This document shows positions 5,345-6,954 of a DNA stretch of 6,954 nt, piece by piece. The position numbers and the translations under genes are program-made. How positions within the stretch are numbered: the first letter of the stretch is position 1; every line of letters begins with the position of its first letter. This DNA is from Anaerolineae bacterium (GTDB lineage: Bacteria > Chloroflexota > Anaerolineae > Anaerolineales > Villigracilaceae): assembly GCA_003484265.1 (NCBI GenBank), contig DNDO01000107.1, positions 1 through 6,954 on the forward strand, in the 5' to 3' direction. The notes beneath the pieces were generated by a model, which saw only the letters and a list, made by a program, of their open reading frames with translations, had not been told where the DNA came from and did not search any database.

Positions 5345-6954
5345 TAGAAATCTCCTGCGTTGGGAAGGCGGAATTTTTCGATGAGGAGGATGCTTGCGGT
5401 GGTAAGGAGCATGAGGATGGAAGCCATCGCCATGGCTTGACCGTAGTTGAGACCGCCAGGTTGGGAGAGGAAGCGTTCGATGGCGACTGGGATGGTGGGA
5501 TATTCGGGGCGCGAGATGAGGAGTGTGGCGCCGAACTCGCCAAGGGAAACGGTAAAAGCAAAGGTGGCAGCGGTCAGGGTTGCGCGGCGGAGTATGGGAA
5601 GGTCTATCGTCTTCCACACTTCTAGGGGCGAGGCGCCGAGGGATGCTGCGGCGTGACGGAGTCGTTGCGGGATGGAAGCGATGGCGGGCTGCAATGTGCG
5701 GATGACGAAGGGAAGCGCAACAAGCGTGTGTGCAAATGGAACAAGAAGAGGCGAGGAAAGCCATTTGCCATAGGTAATTATAAATGCGAGCCCGAGCATG
5801 ACCGCAGAAGAGCCGAGTGGGAGCATAATGAGGGGATCGAGAATCTTATCAAGAGGGGTTGGTTTTGCGAGGGCGATGGCGGCAGGAAAGCCGAGGAGCA
5901 GAGAGATAAAAACGGTTGAGCCTGCGTAAGCAAGGGAATTAAAGGTTGCCTTTATAGGAGGAACATAGAAAACAGAATTACGTCGATTAATAAAAAGTTC
6001 TTCGTAGTAATCTGTCGTGAACCCGTATTGGACTTCGGTCCGTTGTCCACGATCGGCTTCAAGGCGGAAGAGGGAGCGGACGGGAAGGGAAACAAGTGGA
6101 AGTCCGAAGTAAACAATGAGAAGTGAACAGAAAGTGAAGACGAAGAATTTTTGTTTGATGGTGTGTGGTTTGGTGGTTGATGAGCGAGGGTTGAGTTGTT
6201 GCGTATTACGTATCGCGAATTTTGAATAGAGAAGTGAAAAGATGAGGGTGCAGAGGAGTTGGATTATGGAGAGTAGAGCGGCGAGAGGTAAGTTGAGGAG
6301 TTTCACAGCCTGCAGATAGATTTCCACTTCGAGGGTTGAGAATTGGGAACCGCCGAGGATGAGAATGACGCCGAAGGATGTGAAGTCGAATAGGAAGACG
6401 AGGAGTGAGGCGGCAATTAGGGAAGGACGGAGAAGAGGAAACGTTATGTTTTTCCAAACTTGAAATGTGTTTGCGCCGAGAGAGCGGGCGGTCTGTTCGA
6501 GTTTGGGGTCGAGGCTTGAGAGGGTTGTCCCCACGATGCGGATGATTATGGTTGTGTTGTAGAAGACATGAGCAAGCAAGATGAGGGTGAAGGGTGATGG
6601 AGTAATTGGTAATTGAGAATTAGTAATTGTGTATAAGAGCCCGCGTTGACCGAGGATGGCGTTAAAGGAGGCAGCGACTACGACCGTTGGAAGCATGAAG
6701 GGAACGGCGATGAGGGTTCGCAGGAGGGACTTTCCGGGAAAATCAAAGCGGGCGAAGAGGTAGGCGGAGGGGAGGCCGACGAGGAGTGTGAGGAGGGTGG
6801 AAAGGAAGGCTTGGTAGAAGGTGAACAGTATTACCTGTTGCGTACTGCGGAGATTTTCAAAAGTGATGGTTTCGGGGGAGAAGGCGAGGAAGAGAATGCG
6901 CGAGAGGGGATAGAAGAAGGCAAAACCGAGGAAGGAGAGAGGGAGGAGCCAGAG
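5344..6954 (-). CDS. ABC transporter permease with two fused domains, FbpB/ThiP class (5' end outside window)
   Basis: The frame is open from the right edge to TAA at 5344, giving 536 visible residues; the first Met seen (6696) is internal, as hydrophobic sequence precedes it (LWLLPLSFLGFAFFYPL at the edge). About twelve membrane segments are visible. Each half carries a cytoplasmic EAA-type loop that docks to the ATPase: EQTARSLGANTFQVWKNI (153-170) and RHAAASLGASPLEVWKTI (433-450). Fused double permeases of about 530-560 residues are typical of FbpB and ThiP importers. The SLGEFGATLLISRPEYPTIP stretch (470-489) fits this class but does not settle iron versus thiamine. Probably only a few N-terminal residues are missing. 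A periplasmic binding-protein gene would be expected upstream (inference). Loops at about 109-118, 245-251 and 300-309 are encoded by 7-nt-periodic DNA. Confidence 0.92.
   Translation of the reverse strand, partial: LWLLPLSFLGFAFFYPLSRILFLAFSPETITFENLRSTQQVILFTFYQAFLSTLLTLLVGLPSAYLFARFDFPGKSLLRTLIAVPFMLPTVVVAASFNAILGQRGLLYTITNSQLPITPSPFTLILLAHVFYNTTIIIRIVGTTLSSLDPKLEQTARSLGANTFQVWKNITFPLLRPSLIAASLLVFLFDFTSFGVILILGGSQFSTLEVEIYLQAVKLLNLPLAALLSIIQLLCTLIFSLLYSKFAIRNTQQLNPRSSTTKPHTIKQKFFVFTFCSLLIVYFGLPLVSLPVRSLFRLEADRGQRTEVQYGFTTDYYEELFINRRNSVFYVPPIKATFNSLAYAGSTVFISLLLGFPAAIALAKPTPLDKILDPLIMLPLGSSAVMLGLAFIITYGKWLSSPLLVPFAHTLVALPFVIRTLQPAIASIPQRLRHAAASLGASPLEVWKTIDLPILRRATLTAATFAFTVSLGEFGATLLISRPEYPTIPVAIERFLSQPGGLNYGQAMAMASILMLLTTASILLIEKFRLPNAGDF
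6030..6057. repeat. Degenerate 7-nt-periodic tract inside permease gene
   Basis: GGACTTC, GGTCCGT, TGTCCAC and GATCGGC (6030-6057) recur with period 7 and resemble the GGTCCGT/GGTCCAC-type small repeats seen between genes in other bacteria. On the minus strand it encodes ADRGQRTEVQ (about 300-309), a polar loop between membrane segments of the second half. The repeats are weak, so this could be chance. Confidence 0.3.
6202..6222. repeat. Degenerate 7-nt tandem repeat inside permease gene
   Basis: CGTATTA, CGTATCG and CGAATTT lie end to end (6202-6222). The CGTATTA-type unit is of a kind found as intergenic heptamer arrays in several bacterial groups. In the permease it encodes KFAIRNT (about 245-251), in the linker between the two permease domains, where extra residues are least harmful. 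Confidence 0.42.
6602..6629. repeat. Four tandem copies of a 7-nt unit inside permease gene
   Basis: GTAATTG, GTAATTG, AGAATTA and GTAATTG follow one another without gaps (6602-6629), with AATT exactly every 7 bases. On the minus strand the tract encodes TITNSQLPIT (about 109-118), a loop between membrane segments of the first half. It resembles the heptanucleotide tandem repeats (STRR type) described in cyanobacteria. Confidence 0.65.

Noticed and set aside
5345..5764. N-terminal extension of the ATPase frame by 140 codons
   Set aside because: It overlaps permease coding sequence, is Pro/His/Arg-rich and precedes a well-placed ribosome site and ATG at 5344.

Overview
The window looks like chromosomal DNA of a free-living bacterium, most likely Chloroflexota (Anaerolineae). 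The reasons are the company of DUF4173, DUF2085 and DUF4126 membrane proteins, a one-helix small protein with a Cys4 run of a kind I associate with that group, a group III-type phosphofructokinase, and traces of 7-8 nt tandem repeats. The taxonomic call is an inference from protein style; there is no rRNA or other marker. No mobile element, CRISPR array, tRNA or rRNA gene was seen.

Layout. Positions 1-365 (minus) hold the N-terminal part of a DUF4173-like membrane protein whose 3' end lies outside the window. Positions 366-820 contain no conventional gene but do hold the most unusual item: a compact, apparently free-standing plus-strand unit. It has a sigma70-like promoter (484-512), an exceptionally strong Shine-Dalgarno sequence, an 18-codon ORF (570-626), a 10-bp perfect hairpin whose loop carries the complement of that Shine-Dalgarno, and an 11-bp terminator hairpin ending in a short T run (650-684). 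Positions 821-1903 (minus) are pfkA, an ATP-type phosphofructokinase. Divergent from it, a DUF2085 membrane protein (2102-2938, plus) appears to be expressed from a promoter that places the transcription start on the A of its ATG, i.e. leaderless. It is followed on the same strand by a DUF4126 membrane protein (3058-3624) and a 52-residue single-helix protein (3684-3842). A 16-bp bidirectional terminator (3857-3891) closes this run.

The right half is a minus-strand operon read from the right edge. It encodes a double-domain ABC permease (5344-6954, 5' end outside), its ATPase (4325-5344, joined by TAATG) and a DUF402 protein (3867-4337, overlapping the ATPase end). The permease/ATPase pair is of the FbpBC/ThiP class and would import ferric iron, thiamine or a similar ligand; the binding protein is not in the window. 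The DUF402 protein is a putative nucleotide phosphatase or RNA-binding protein translated with the transporter. Its last codons lie inside the shared terminator hairpin. The permease gene carries three short stretches with 7-nt periodicity at loop or linker positions, suggesting that small interspersed repeats were accommodated in frame.
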